Shown: positions 1-5,493, counted from the first letter of the stretch. The stretch: 7,298 nucleotides of DNA from Clostridia bacterium (GCA_012515255.1 JAAYYR010000213.1:1-7298); one strand, 5' to 3'. Numbers and translations: made by a program. The notes: generated from the sequence alone by a model not told the origin.

Positions 1-60
1 AAGAAAAAGTGCTTGACAAAAATCGTCCAGCCGGAAGTCCCTGCCCGTAGTAATAAGTAG
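1..60 (+). other. possible 3' end of an upstream plus-strand gene
   Basis: Two plus-strand frames are open from the window edge. One runs from base 1 to a TAG at 58-60 (last residues ...VQPEVPARSNK); the other runs from base 3 to a TAG at 48-50 (...DKNRPAGSPCP). Several more stop codons follow, then a strong plus-strand terminator at 89-126, which is what the tail of a gene looks like. Too little is visible to choose between the frames or name a product, and neither may be real. Confidence 0.3.
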
Positions 61-88
61 TGATAGATGAGTGGCAATAATCAGTAAA

Positions 89-126
89 CCGCAGGTCGAG
101 ATTGAGTCGGCCTGCGGGATTTTTTT
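89..126 (+). terminator. rho-independent terminator of the upstream plus-strand unit
   Basis: The arms CCGCAGG (89-95) and CCTGCGG (111-117) pair. The stem extends by a T-G wobble (96/110) and CGA/TCG (97-99/107-109), giving about 11 bp around a 7-nt loop. A run of seven T (120-126) follows after GA. The T-run fixes the direction as plus, so it ends a transcript coming from before the window. Confidence 0.85.
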
Positions 127-326
127 GCCTGTTGTCGCGGCGCCTCTCCCCTGCGCTTTGCTCTGCCCGGGAAGCTGCCTCTTCGGGCGGCCGCAGGCGG
201 CTGCCGGCGCGTCCCTGCTCTTTGCTCTGCCCAAGCCGGAGAGCTTTCGCTTGCTTTGCCGCAACAGCTGCCGCCCGCCCCCGCCTCCATAGGCCCGCGT
301 CATATTCACATTGCCTGATGATACAA
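127..326. repeat. GC-rich non-coding spacer with internal and dispersed repeats
   Basis: No convincing gene is seen here: the open frames lack ribosome binding sites and have low-complexity Ala/Pro/Arg-rich translations. A 20-nt direct repeat occurs at 149-168 and 213-232 (CCCTGCKCTTTGCTCTGCCC, one mismatch), 64 bp apart. The segment 218-302 aligns with 2435-2526 in the other intergenic region: shared CTCTTT, CTC, GCC, AAGCCGGA and TCTTTC-like blocks in the same order, ending in an identical CCCGCGTCA. This suggests a dispersed, decayed intergenic repeat family. Function is unknown. Confidence 0.45.
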
Positions 327-356
327 CGCAGGCCGATAATTATATACCGGCCTGCG
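327..356. terminator. stem-loop at the end of the 56-codon gene, possible bidirectional terminator
   Basis: Perfect 9-bp arms CGCAGGCCG (327-335) and CGGCCTGCG (348-356) flank a 12-nt AT-rich loop that contains the TAA stop of the minus-strand small gene. In the minus direction only TTGTATC follows, so termination would be weak. In the plus direction GCTCTTTT follows, which is somewhat better. The arm sequence resembles that of the terminator at 89-117. Confidence 0.5.
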
Positions 357-510
357 GCTCTTTTATGATCTCCCCCAGCAGGACAACAAGAGGAGTTGCC
401 CCTGTTTCCATATACGCCTTCCCACTTTCGCACTGAGCCTGTTGCAATTGCTCAATTGCCGTTGTTAGCGCATTAAAAAGGGCAAAATACATCTGCCGAT
501 AATCCGTCAT
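340..510 (-). CDS. small protein of unknown function (56 aa), divergent from XRE repressor
   Basis: The start ATG (510-508) has an excellent Shine-Dalgarno, GGGAGGGG, four bases upstream, and a near-consensus sigma-A promoter lies just before it. The frame stays open further upstream, but that stretch covers the promoter and has no better start, so the short form is chosen. The 56-residue product begins MTDYRQMYFALFNALTTAIE and ends KEPQAGI. It looks helical and amphipathic, rich in Gln and Glu in the middle (IEQLQQAQCESG), with a single Cys. There is no signal peptide and no clear transmembrane segment; LVVLLGEII near the C-terminus is hydrophobic but short. I do not recognise a characterised family. 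Its position head-to-head with an XRE repressor, with an operator-like dyad in its promoter, suggests it is controlled by that repressor. Confidence 0.7.
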   Translation of the reverse strand: MTDYRQMYFALFNALTTAIEQLQQAQCESGKAYMETGATPLVVLLGEIIKEPQAGI

Positions 511-529
511 GTTTCCCCTCCCTCGCATC

Positions 530-558
530 ATTCTAGGACTATCCGTCCAATCTGTCAA
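530..558 (-). promoter_or_regulatory. sigma-A promoter of the 56-codon minus-strand gene
   Basis: On the minus strand a perfect -35 TTGACA (558-553) is followed after exactly 17 bp by TAGAAT (535-530), five of six matches to TATAAT. Transcription would start near 523 and give a very short leader that carries the GGGAGGGG ribosome binding site. Spacing and match quality make this the best promoter in the window. Confidence 0.8.
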
Positions 559-573
559 TAGTCCATATCGTCC
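536..573. promoter_or_regulatory. candidate operator: GGAC half-sites between divergent genes
   Basis: A perfect dyad GGAC-TATCC-GTCC (536-548) fills most of the spacer between the -35 and -10 of the minus-strand promoter. Two further GTCC elements occur at 561-564 and 570-573, and GGACTAT (536-542) is also mirrored by ATAGTCC (558-564). This clustering between a repressor gene and a divergent gene fits an XRE repressor binding site, possibly autoregulatory. The binding protein is inferred, not shown. Confidence 0.45.
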
Positions 574-578
574 TTGGC

Positions 579-584
579 TATAAT
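579..584 (+). promoter_or_regulatory. -10 element for the XRE regulator gene
   Basis: A consensus TATAAT lies 20 bp before the ATG at 604. No good -35 sits at 16-18 bp, so the promoter may be weak or depend on regulation. If used, transcription starts near 591, which excludes translation starts at TTG 574 or ATG 583. Confidence 0.5.
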
Positions 585-603
585 GAATCCGGTGGTGAGA
601 GAG

Positions 604-825
604 ATGAAACTGAGAATTCGCGATCTGCGTGAAGACCATGATCTAAGCCAAAAGCAGGTCGCCGAGCATTTGCGCTGCGATCAATCGCTGTACTCAAAAT
701 ATGAGCGCGGCGAGCGCGAGGTACCGCTGCAAATCATGGTCAAGCTGGCGGTTTTTTATAAAACCAGTATTGATTATCTTGTTGGCTTGACCAATGAGCA
801 AAAGCCTTATCCCCGCGGCAAATAA
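604..825 (+). CDS. XRE-family helix-turn-helix transcriptional regulator (73 aa)
   Basis: This is a compact single-domain DNA-binding protein of the Cro/C1-type HTH (HTH_3) family, almost certainly cytoplasmic and dimeric. Residues about 4-60 form the domain: IRDLREDHDLSQKQVAEHL is helices 1-2 with the turn, and CDQSLYSKYERGEREVP is the recognition helix with the typical SxYxKYERGxRxxP signature. TSIDYLVGLT is the usual closing helix, and a short basic tail follows. The start at 604 is chosen over in-frame ATG 583 and TTG 574 because the TATAAT overlaps those codons, and because GGTGGTGAGAG before 604 can serve as a ribosome binding site. It is divergent from a small gene whose promoter contains a GGAC dyad, so it probably represses that gene and itself. 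No effector domain is present and no partner protease is visible. Confidence 0.88.
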   Translation: MKLRIRDLREDHDLSQKQVAEHLRCDQSLYSKYERGEREVPLQIMVKLAVFYKTSIDYLVGLTNEQKPYPRGK

Positions 826-976
826 AAGCCCGCTCGAGCGCTTGCCCGTGACAAGCAAAATTGCTTAACAGATGCGAAGCCCCTAGGGGCGGCGGCTGCC
901 CTTGGAAAATCAAAAGTGACTCAATGCCCGCAGCCCGGACTTTTATCTGCCTTATTGCATTACCCTGCCGATGCTG
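826..976. other. intergenic spacer with three short palindromes
   Basis: No gene is seen. The stretch holds three perfect small palindromes: CGCTCGAGCG (831-840), AAGCAA-AA-TTGCTT (853-866) and GCCCCTAGGGGC (879-890). None is followed by a T-run, so no clear terminator for the regulator gene can be assigned. Their roles are unknown. Confidence 0.4.
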
Positions 977-1006
977 TTATGATAGAACAAGCTGGATCAA
1001 TATAAT
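977..1006 (+). promoter_or_regulatory. promoter of the riboswitch-antiporter transcript
   Basis: A perfect -10 TATAAT (1001-1006) lies just upstream of the riboswitch aptamer. A weak -35 candidate TTATGA (977-982) sits 18 bp before it. Transcription would begin around 1012-1014, a few bases before the first paired base of the aptamer at 1018, as expected for a riboswitch leader. Confidence 0.65.
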
Positions 1007-1017
1007 AAATCAATATC

Positions 1018-1062
1018 GGCGATGGAGTTCGCCCTAACCGCTTAAAGCTAATGACTCCTACG
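1018..1062 (+). ncRNA. fluoride riboswitch aptamer (crcB motif)
   Basis: The sequence follows the known crcB-motif architecture. P1 is GGCG (1018-1021) with CGCC (1030-1033). The P1 loop starts AUGGAGU and is followed by a CUAAC linker. A small second stem GCU/AGC (1040-1042/1046-1048) leads into the conserved UAAUG and then ACUCCUAC. The pseudoknot pairs GGAGU (1024-1028) with ACUCC (1054-1058). Family knowledge: this aptamer binds fluoride through Mg ions and turns on fluoride-tolerance genes. Here the pseudoknot's 3' strand is also the first part of the terminator stem, so ligand binding should prevent termination. The call rests on pattern recognition of sequence and structure, not a covariance search. 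Confidence 0.9.
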
Positions 1063-1094
1063 GCAATCAAATGATTGCCCGTAGGAGTTTTTTT
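1054..1094 (+). terminator. riboswitch expression platform: intrinsic terminator
   Basis: ACTCCTACGGCAATC (1054-1068) pairs with GATTGCC...CGTAGGAGT (1073-1088), with one bulged C (1080) and an AAAT loop, and runs straight into T7 (1088-1094). The first five bases of the 5' arm are the pseudoknot strand of the aptamer, so aptamer folding and terminator folding exclude each other. The distance to the downstream start codon (about 30 nt) is normal for a transcriptional switch. Confidence 0.9.
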
Positions 1095-1126
1095 GTCACG
1101 ACAATATAGCGGATAAAGGAGAAAAC

Positions 1127-2326
1127 ATAGAACAATATTATCTGATTGCGGCATTGTGGTTGGGGTTGGCGGTAATTTCCGCCATTATCGCCTATCATCT
1201 GCATATTCCGGTTTCCCTGATTGAAATATGCCTTGGCGTGGCTATCGCCGCGATAGCCGGCTGGCTGGGAAAAGCCGACTTATTAGGGGTTGATCTTCCT
1301 TGGCTGAAGTTCCTTGGCTCGGCCGGGGCCATTGTTTTAACATTTTTAGCAGGCGCCGAGCTTGATCCCTTGGTAATGCGGAGCAAAATTAAAGAAGTTT
1401 TAGTGATCGGCGGCATCGGCTTTAGCGCACCTTTTATCGGCTGCGCCCTGATCGCATATTTCCTGTTGCATTGGACGGCACAAGCTTGCCTGCTCTCCGG
1501 TATCGCCTTAGCCACCACCTCGGTCGCCGTGGTCTATACCGTGCTTCTGGCGACAGGACTCAATCAGACCGCTTACGGCAAAGGCGTTTTGGGCGCCTGC
1601 TTTATCAATGACATGATCGCAGTCATCGTGCTCGGCCTGCTTTTTTCGCCCTTCGGCTACAAGACCTTAATATTCATCATCGCTGCCGCAGCCGTGTTAA
1701 TTTTTCTCCCCCTTTATACCAAACATTTAACGCGGGTTTATGCCAATCACTCCGCGGCGATACGCACCAAATGGTTGCTATTTATCCTTTTTGGCCTGGC
1801 CTGCCTGGCGGCATGGGCCGGTAGCGAGCCGGTGCTTCCCGCTTATTTGGTTGGAGCGATGTTGGCAGGCAGCGCGGCCAAAGACAGCGATTGGATCAGG
1901 CGGCTACGTACTTTAACGATCGGCTTTTTAACACCCTTCTACTTTCTAAGAGCCGGAATGCTGGTTTCCCTGCCCGCATTGGCAGTAGCGCCGCTCGCCT
2001 TTTTTCTGCTGCTCGGCGGCAAATTTCTTACGAAAATCCTTGCCCTTTGCCCATTGATCGGCATCTTCCGTAGCGGCCGCAAAGAAAAATGGTATCAGAC
2101 CCTGATGATGTCAACCGGCTTGACCTTTGGCACAATCTCCGCTTTATATGGATTAAACAACGGCATCGTCAGCCAAGCGCAGTATTCATATATTGTGGCG
2201 GCGATAATCGCCAGCGCGGTTATACCAACATTTGTCGCCGGCTTTGTTTTTTTGCCCAAGCGCCTCTTGCCAGGGGATGCGTCGCATCTGCAGGTGGCGG
2301 AAGAAGATATCATCGAGGAAGGCTAA
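1127..2326 (+). CDS. CPA2-family cation:proton antiporter-like membrane protein under fluoride riboswitch control
   Basis: This is an integral membrane protein with about 11-12 hydrophobic segments, of the monovalent cation:proton antiporter-2 (Na_H_Exchanger) type. Visible family features are FLAGAELD in an early helix, SGIALATTSVAVVYTVLL as the broken helix with the TS element, and FINDMIAVIVLG with the ND pair (N161, D162 counted from 1127), the expected ion-binding position. Many relatives carry DD there, and ND is often linked with electroneutral exchange. There is no C-terminal NAD-binding (TrkA-N) domain, so it is not a KefB/KefC-type channel. About 399 residues is normal. Start choice: AAGGAG (1116-1121) is five bases before ATA at 1127, and the residues from there (IEQYYLIAALWLGL) extend the first helix naturally. 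TTG 1154 lacks any Shine-Dalgarno and would cut that helix. The gene is alone behind a fluoride riboswitch, so a role in fluoride tolerance is inferred; the transported ion is unknown. Confidence 0.85.
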   Translation: MEQYYLIAALWLGLAVISAIIAYHLHIPVSLIEICLGVAIAAIAGWLGKADLLGVDLPWLKFLGSAGAIVLTFLAGAELDPLVMRSKIKEVLVIGGIGFSAPFIGCALIAYFLLHWTAQACLLSGIALATTSVAVVYTVLLATGLNQTAYGKGVLGACFINDMIAVIVLGLLFSPFGYKTLIFIIAAAAVLIFLPLYTKHLTRVYANHSAAIRTKWLLFILFGLACLAAWAGSEPVLPAYLVGAMLAGSAAKDSDWIRRLRTLTIGFLTPFYFLRAGMLVSLPALAVAPLAFFLLLGGKFLTKILALCPLIGIFRSGRKEKWYQTLMMSTGLTFGTISALYGLNNGIVSQAQYSYIVAAIIASAVIPTFVAGFVFLPKRLLPGDASHLQVAEEDIIEEG

Positions 2327-2600
2327 GCCATGGGCCGCCGCTAATGTCGCGGCCAAACAGTGTCCTGCCCGCCCGCCTGCCTGCCTGCCTACCCGCCTGC
2401 CCGCCTGCGCCAAATGACCGGCCCCACTCCCCCGCTCTTTACTCCGCCATAAGCCGGAAGTCTTTCTCCTGCTGCAGCGCAAATAGCTATGCCCGGCTCT
2501 ACCAATACCGAGGGAGACCCGCGTCAAAAAGCAAGCTTCTTTTATTGCCTGGTACGATGCCGATTCCTTCCGGGATATCGCCTCGCTTACCCTTGCACAC
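2327..2600. other. convergent intergenic region, no gene seen
   Basis: This lies between the 3' ends of the antiporter gene and grdD. It holds a CCYG tetranucleotide tract (2364-2407) and a diverged copy (2435-2526) of the GC-rich element at 218-302. Open frames crossing it, one over 180 codons starting inside the antiporter gene, show no ribosome binding site, run through low-complexity sequence and cross the terminator. I reject them as genes. Confidence 0.6.
2364..2407. repeat. tetranucleotide tract (CCYG)11
   Basis: Eleven consecutive 4-bp units are visible: mostly CCTG and CCCG, with one CCTA (2388-2391). The tract is non-coding and lies between convergent genes. Pure runs are short (three CCTG in a row), so slippage is possible but probably limited. 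Confidence 0.85.
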
Positions 2601-2636
2601 AAAAAACCGGAATCTGATTTCAGATTCCGGTTTTTC
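2601..2636 (-). terminator. bidirectional terminator closing the grd operon and the antiporter gene
   Basis: A perfect 15-bp stem, 2602-2616 with 2621-2635 (core ACCGGAATCTG), surrounds an ATTT loop. Read on the minus strand it ends in six T (2606-2601), about 17 nt after the grdD stop. On the plus strand it ends in TTTTTC and could also stop readthrough from the antiporter gene. The convergent layout fits shared use. Confidence 0.92.
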
Positions 2637-2652
2637 TTGAAGGCTGATTTGC

Positions 2653-3810
2653 TTATTCGCCGCTGAAGCCCTTTTCTTTAAGGATAACCACGGCTTTTTC
2701 TTTATTCGGCGGAGCGACAAGAATGATCGGCCCGGTGCAGCCCATGCCGCTTTCAGCATAAATGCCGGCAGCCCACAGGACTTTGACCGCGTCTTCCAGC
2801 TCCATAATTTCCACGCCGGAAATATCGGCGGTAACGACTTCCTTAGGCGGCATTTTTACTTCCTCCGCCGCGGCAGTCGGTTTGGCCGCTGCTTTGCGGG
2901 CATTGATGATATCGTTTAGGCCGGCTTTCTTAGCGGCCGCGAACTCATCGGCGGCAACCTTGCGATAATTGCCGCGCACTAATTCCCCGCCAAATTCCAA
3001 AGCGCCGGCAATTACCGCCGAGCCGGAAGCGCGGGAGACGATCAACACCAGCGGTTCATAGCCTTCGCCGATGCCGGGGCCATAACCCCAGCCCAGAGAC
3101 TCATAGCTGCCGCCTGTATTAAAGGCGGAAAGCATTTTCATCATCAGATTGCCAGTCAGGGAATCCATGACCATGACGTCGGCAGCACCGGTCAGCACAT
3201 CGTTGCCGCGCATGACGCAGCCGCCGTCGGCCCGCTCCGAGCTGGCAAAATGAATATCATAGCCATGCTCCTGCAAGCTCTTTAAGGCAGCCTCGGTTTG
3301 ACGAGCGCCGTCGATATTGGCAATACCGACTGTGGGATTCTGAACGCCGCAAGCCTTGGCGCTAATGATGCCATAGATAGCGTTCTTGACCATGGCTTCT
3401 ACGCGATCCGTGGCGGAGGTACCGGTAGTGGTGGCTAGATACATGGCCTTACCACGCCCAGGCGTCACAACGCGGCCCACGGTGGCGACGCCGATCGGGA
3501 AAGGATAATGCATTGTTACCGCGCCGTCCACTTCGCCGTTTGCCACCATTTTTTCCATCGTGGCATGGCATTCCTCTTCCGTAGCGACTTTTACGCAATT
3601 GACCCGGTCATCCTGCAGGGTGCCGATGAACGTAACATCAACGCCGCGTGATTGCGCCAAGACGGCTCCAGTCAGAGCATTAGCCTCGCCATGCTCGCTG
3701 CCCATGGCAGTGATGGCGATTTTCGGCCGTCCTATGGCTTCGCCGGTTTCCAGCGTACGCGCAATATCCAGGAATGTACGGGCAATAATGTTTTCAATAT
3801 TGCCGGCCAT
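2653..3810 (-). CDS. grdD: glycine/sarcosine/betaine reductase complex C, alpha subunit
   Basis: GrdD is the smaller subunit of protein C of the glycine, sarcosine and betaine reductases. It releases the acetyl group held by the complex as acetyl phosphate, which acetate kinase then uses to make ATP. It acts in the cytoplasm with GrdC. The 385-residue length is typical. The fold is PlsX/phosphotransacetylase-like: an N-terminal half with AITAMGSEHGEANA (about 32-45), a Gly-rich central segment (LGWGYGPGIGEGYEP), an Ala/Lys-rich linker near 290-325 and a C-terminal segment ESGMGCTGP. The Cys there is residue 358, which matches in context the thiol known as Cys359 in the Eubacterium acidaminophilum protein, shown to be required for acetyl phosphate formation. 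The start overlaps the grdC stop in TAATG, with AGGAGG about seven bases upstream inside grdC, so translation is coupled. It is the last gene of the operon. Confidence 0.96.
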   Translation of the reverse strand: MAGNIENIIARTFLDIARTLETGEAIGRPKIAITAMGSEHGEANALTGAVLAQSRGVDVTFIGTLQDDRVNCVKVATEEECHATMEKMVANGEVDGAVTMHYPFPIGVATVGRVVTPGRGKAMYLATTTGTSATDRVEAMVKNAIYGIISAKACGVQNPTVGIANIDGARQTEAALKSLQEHGYDIHFASSERADGGCVMRGNDVLTGAADVMVMDSLTGNLMMKMLSAFNTGGSYESLGWGYGPGIGEGYEPLVLIVSRASGSAVIAGALEFGGELVRGNYRKVAADEFAAAKKAGLNDIINARKAAAKPTAAAEEVKMPPKEVVTADISGVEIMELEDAVKVLWAAGIYAESGMGCTGPIILVAPPNKEKAVVILKEKGFSGE

Positions 3811-5348
3811 TATTTTTCCTCCTGTCCCATTAATGACATCGCGAAATCTTTCATTGCCTGTGCGATCAGCTTCTTCACTTCGGCCTCGCCTACTGCGGAT
3901 GCGCCGGAATCGCCCGAATTGGCCTGAATGACAAATGATACGCCGTCAAAAAGATTGGTCATACGGCCGAGGAAAAGGCTGCCTTTACCGATGATCATGG
4001 CTGTTTTGACTTTTCCTGCGAGGATTTCTTCACGGCAGAAGCCGATATAGGGAACGCCGGAGGGGATATGGCCCTGGGTCGGCGCCCAGCCTACCATACC
4101 GCGCTCGGCGGGGAAGGTCGCAAGAGCCGGTTTTTCCATTTCACCGCGGGTGACGGCCAAAGCGCCGATCATTTTGTAATTGGCGAGCGGCACATCGCCG
4201 GCGCCGGCGGGCTTGGTAAGATCAGGATTCTGCATTTCAGCCGCGTATTTGTCAATATCGGTGATCTTCAAGCCGTTCTGCTCCAGCGCATTGGAAACGA
4301 GAGCCGAGGTTACAGCCTGAGGCGAGGAACCGGAACCGACGGTATGGCGGCCGACGATATTGAGGTTAATTTCGGGGTTGACGCCATCATTGGCGACGAC
4401 CAATACGGCAAAACCGCCGAGCACGTCTTCGAGGGTCGGCATGCCTTTCTTGATATGATCTTTGCTGTTCATGCCGAGCTTGGCGGTGGCGCCGCCCGCG
4501 GTTACGGCTACGCAGTCATAAGCGCCGGATTTGACCAGGGCTGCCGCAGTGATCATGGCATGGGCAGGAGCGGCGCAGAAACCGCGCACGTCCTCGCCGG
4601 TGGCATTGCTCAGGCCGGCGATCTCAGCCGCCGCTTTGGCGAAGTTGCCGCCGCCGCGCTGATTAACGTCGCCGCAGGCTTCCTCGGAGCAATCGATGAC
4701 ATATTGAATTTCAGAAGCGTCGATACCGGCGTTCTGCACCAAATGCCGCAGGGCCAGCACGCTGCCTGCCTTGGAAACTAGGTTCTCATGGATGACATGC
4801 GCCGAGAGGTTGATATCGATATCATGGGCGCGTTTGACAGCGCCGATCAGTTTGCCATTAAAATACAGACCTTCGCTATGCTCTTTTTCAACCAGCTTAG
4901 CAATATCCGCAGCGTCATGGCCTTCCTTAACGCGGGCGGCCATCTCGGGGGTCACTGCAGGGCCGGCGGCAAATTTATCCTTGGTGGCGGCGACAAAATC
5001 TTTATCCAGCAGCACCAGGTCGAAAACATCACAGATTTGCATCAGAAGAATAAATTCGTCTTCAGGCATAATTTCGCCGAATTTGCCTTCGCGCTTGGCG
5101 TCGATTTTTTTATCATACCAGGGCTGCTCAATCTTGCCCAGTTCGGCTGGAGTCATATTACCGATATAAGTTTGGTTGGGGGCATAAGCCAGCACGTCAT
5201 CATAGCTGCGGATACTGGCGGGTAATTTTTTCAAGAACTCGGAATCCGGAGCAACTATGCGTTCCGTGGCAGGAGTAGACCCGTTATGGATAATCATATC
5301 GGGCGTATGCATCAGAACATAGCTGGCTGCCTTAATCACACTATTCAT
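3810..5348 (-). CDS. grdC: glycine/sarcosine/betaine reductase complex C, beta subunit
   Basis: GrdC is the larger subunit of protein C. It accepts the two-carbon unit from the Se-carboxymethyl group on GrdA and, with GrdD, converts it to acetyl phosphate. The 512-residue product is thiolase/FabH-like in its second half: CSEEACGD (220-227), GFCAAPAHAM (256-265) with a candidate nucleophilic Cys258, and VTAGGATAKLGMN (282-294). The first 180 residues are specific to this family (VLMHTPDMIIHNGSTPATER near the N-terminus). The start at 5348 has GGAGG seven bases upstream, and no other in-frame start is as well placed. A 155-nt gap with two hairpins separates it from grdA, while it overlaps grdD by one base. 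No grdB lies between grdA and grdC, unlike the classic clostridial order. Confidence 0.95.
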   Translation of the reverse strand: MNSVIKAASYVLMHTPDMIIHNGSTPATERIVAPDSEFLKKLPASIRSYDDVLAYAPNQTYIGNMTPAELGKIEQPWYDKKIDAKREGKFGEIMPEDEFILLMQICDVFDLVLLDKDFVAATKDKFAAGPAVTPEMAARVKEGHDAADIAKLVEKEHSEGLYFNGKLIGAVKRAHDIDINLSAHVIHENLVSKAGSVLALRHLVQNAGIDASEIQYVIDCSEEACGDVNQRGGGNFAKAAAEIAGLSNATGEDVRGFCAAPAHAMITAAALVKSGAYDCVAVTAGGATAKLGMNSKDHIKKGMPTLEDVLGGFAVLVVANDGVNPEINLNIVGRHTVGSGSSPQAVTSALVSNALEQNGLKITDIDKYAAEMQNPDLTKPAGAGDVPLANYKMIGALAVTRGEMEKPALATFPAERGMVGWAPTQGHIPSGVPYIGFCREEILAGKVKTAMIIGKGSLFLGRMTNLFDGVSFVIQANSGDSGASAVGEAEVKKLIAQAMKDFAMSLMGQEEK

Positions 5349-5400
5349 TCTTATTCCTCCGTTTTTTTTGGTCTATAATGTATATACTAGAATCTATAAC
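5349..5400 (-). promoter_or_regulatory. AT-rich grdC leader with repeated TTATAGA, possible internal promoter
   Basis: Upstream of the grdC ribosome binding site lies an AT-rich segment with two copies of TTATAGA (minus strand; plus-strand TCTATAA at 5372-5378 and 5393-5399), 21 bp apart, and a GTATATAC palindrome between them. ATTATAGA could act as a -10, but no good -35 accompanies it. This may be an internal promoter or operator; the evidence is weak. Confidence 0.3.
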
Positions 5401-5435
5401 CGCGTCCCGGGCGCTGGAACTTCGGCGCCGGCGCG
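5401..5435 (-). other. GC-rich stem-loop in the grdA-grdC gap
   Basis: CGCGTCCCGGGCGC (5401-5414) can pair with GCGCCGGCGCG (5425-5435) through CGCG, CCGG and GCGC blocks with bulges, around a roughly 10-nt loop. No T-run follows in the minus direction, so it is not a classical terminator. With the adjacent hairpin it may form an RNA-stability or processing element. Confidence 0.4.
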
Positions 5436-5453
5436 TAGATCCGCTACATGGCT

Positions 5454-5493
5454 AAAAAGTACGGTGAAGCGGTGAATGTCCCACCGCTTCACC
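5454..5493 (-). terminator. stem-loop terminator or attenuator after grdA
   Basis: A perfect 12-bp stem, GGTGAAGCGGTG with CACCGCTTCACC (plus-strand 5463-5474 and 5482-5493), has a 7-nt loop. On the minus strand it is followed by GTAC and then T5 (5458-5454), beginning about 10 nt after the grdA stop. The four-base gap before the T-run suggests incomplete termination, which would lower grdC/grdD transcription relative to grdA. Confidence 0.7.

Noticed and set aside
13..18. TTGACA as a -35 element near the window start
   Set aside because: No -10 lies at 16-18 bp, and a terminator follows at 89; probably chance inside a gene tail.
81..368. Open frames on both strands in the GC-rich spacer (61-88 codons)
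   Set aside because: They are Ala/Pro/Arg-rich low-complexity translations without ribosome binding sites, and they cross terminator stems.
574..603. Upstream starts TTG 574 or ATG 583 for the XRE regulator
   Set aside because: The TATAAT at 579-584 overlaps them, and the usual family N-terminus begins at ATG 604.
960..1154. 64-codon minus-strand open frame opposite the riboswitch
   Set aside because: It is antisense to a conserved RNA structure and has no ribosome binding site.
2089..2640. 183-codon plus-strand open frame through the convergent intergenic region
   Set aside because: It begins inside the antiporter gene in another frame, has no ribosome binding site, translates the CCYG tract into low-complexity sequence and runs into the terminator.
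2186..2759. Overlapping minus-strand open frames downstream of grdD
   Set aside because: They overlap the terminator and the ends of both flanking genes, with no start signal and no recognisable domain.
4068..5225. Long plus-strand open frames opposite grdC (up to 237 codons)
   Set aside because: They are antisense shadows of the GC-rich grdC codons; grdC is clearly the real gene.
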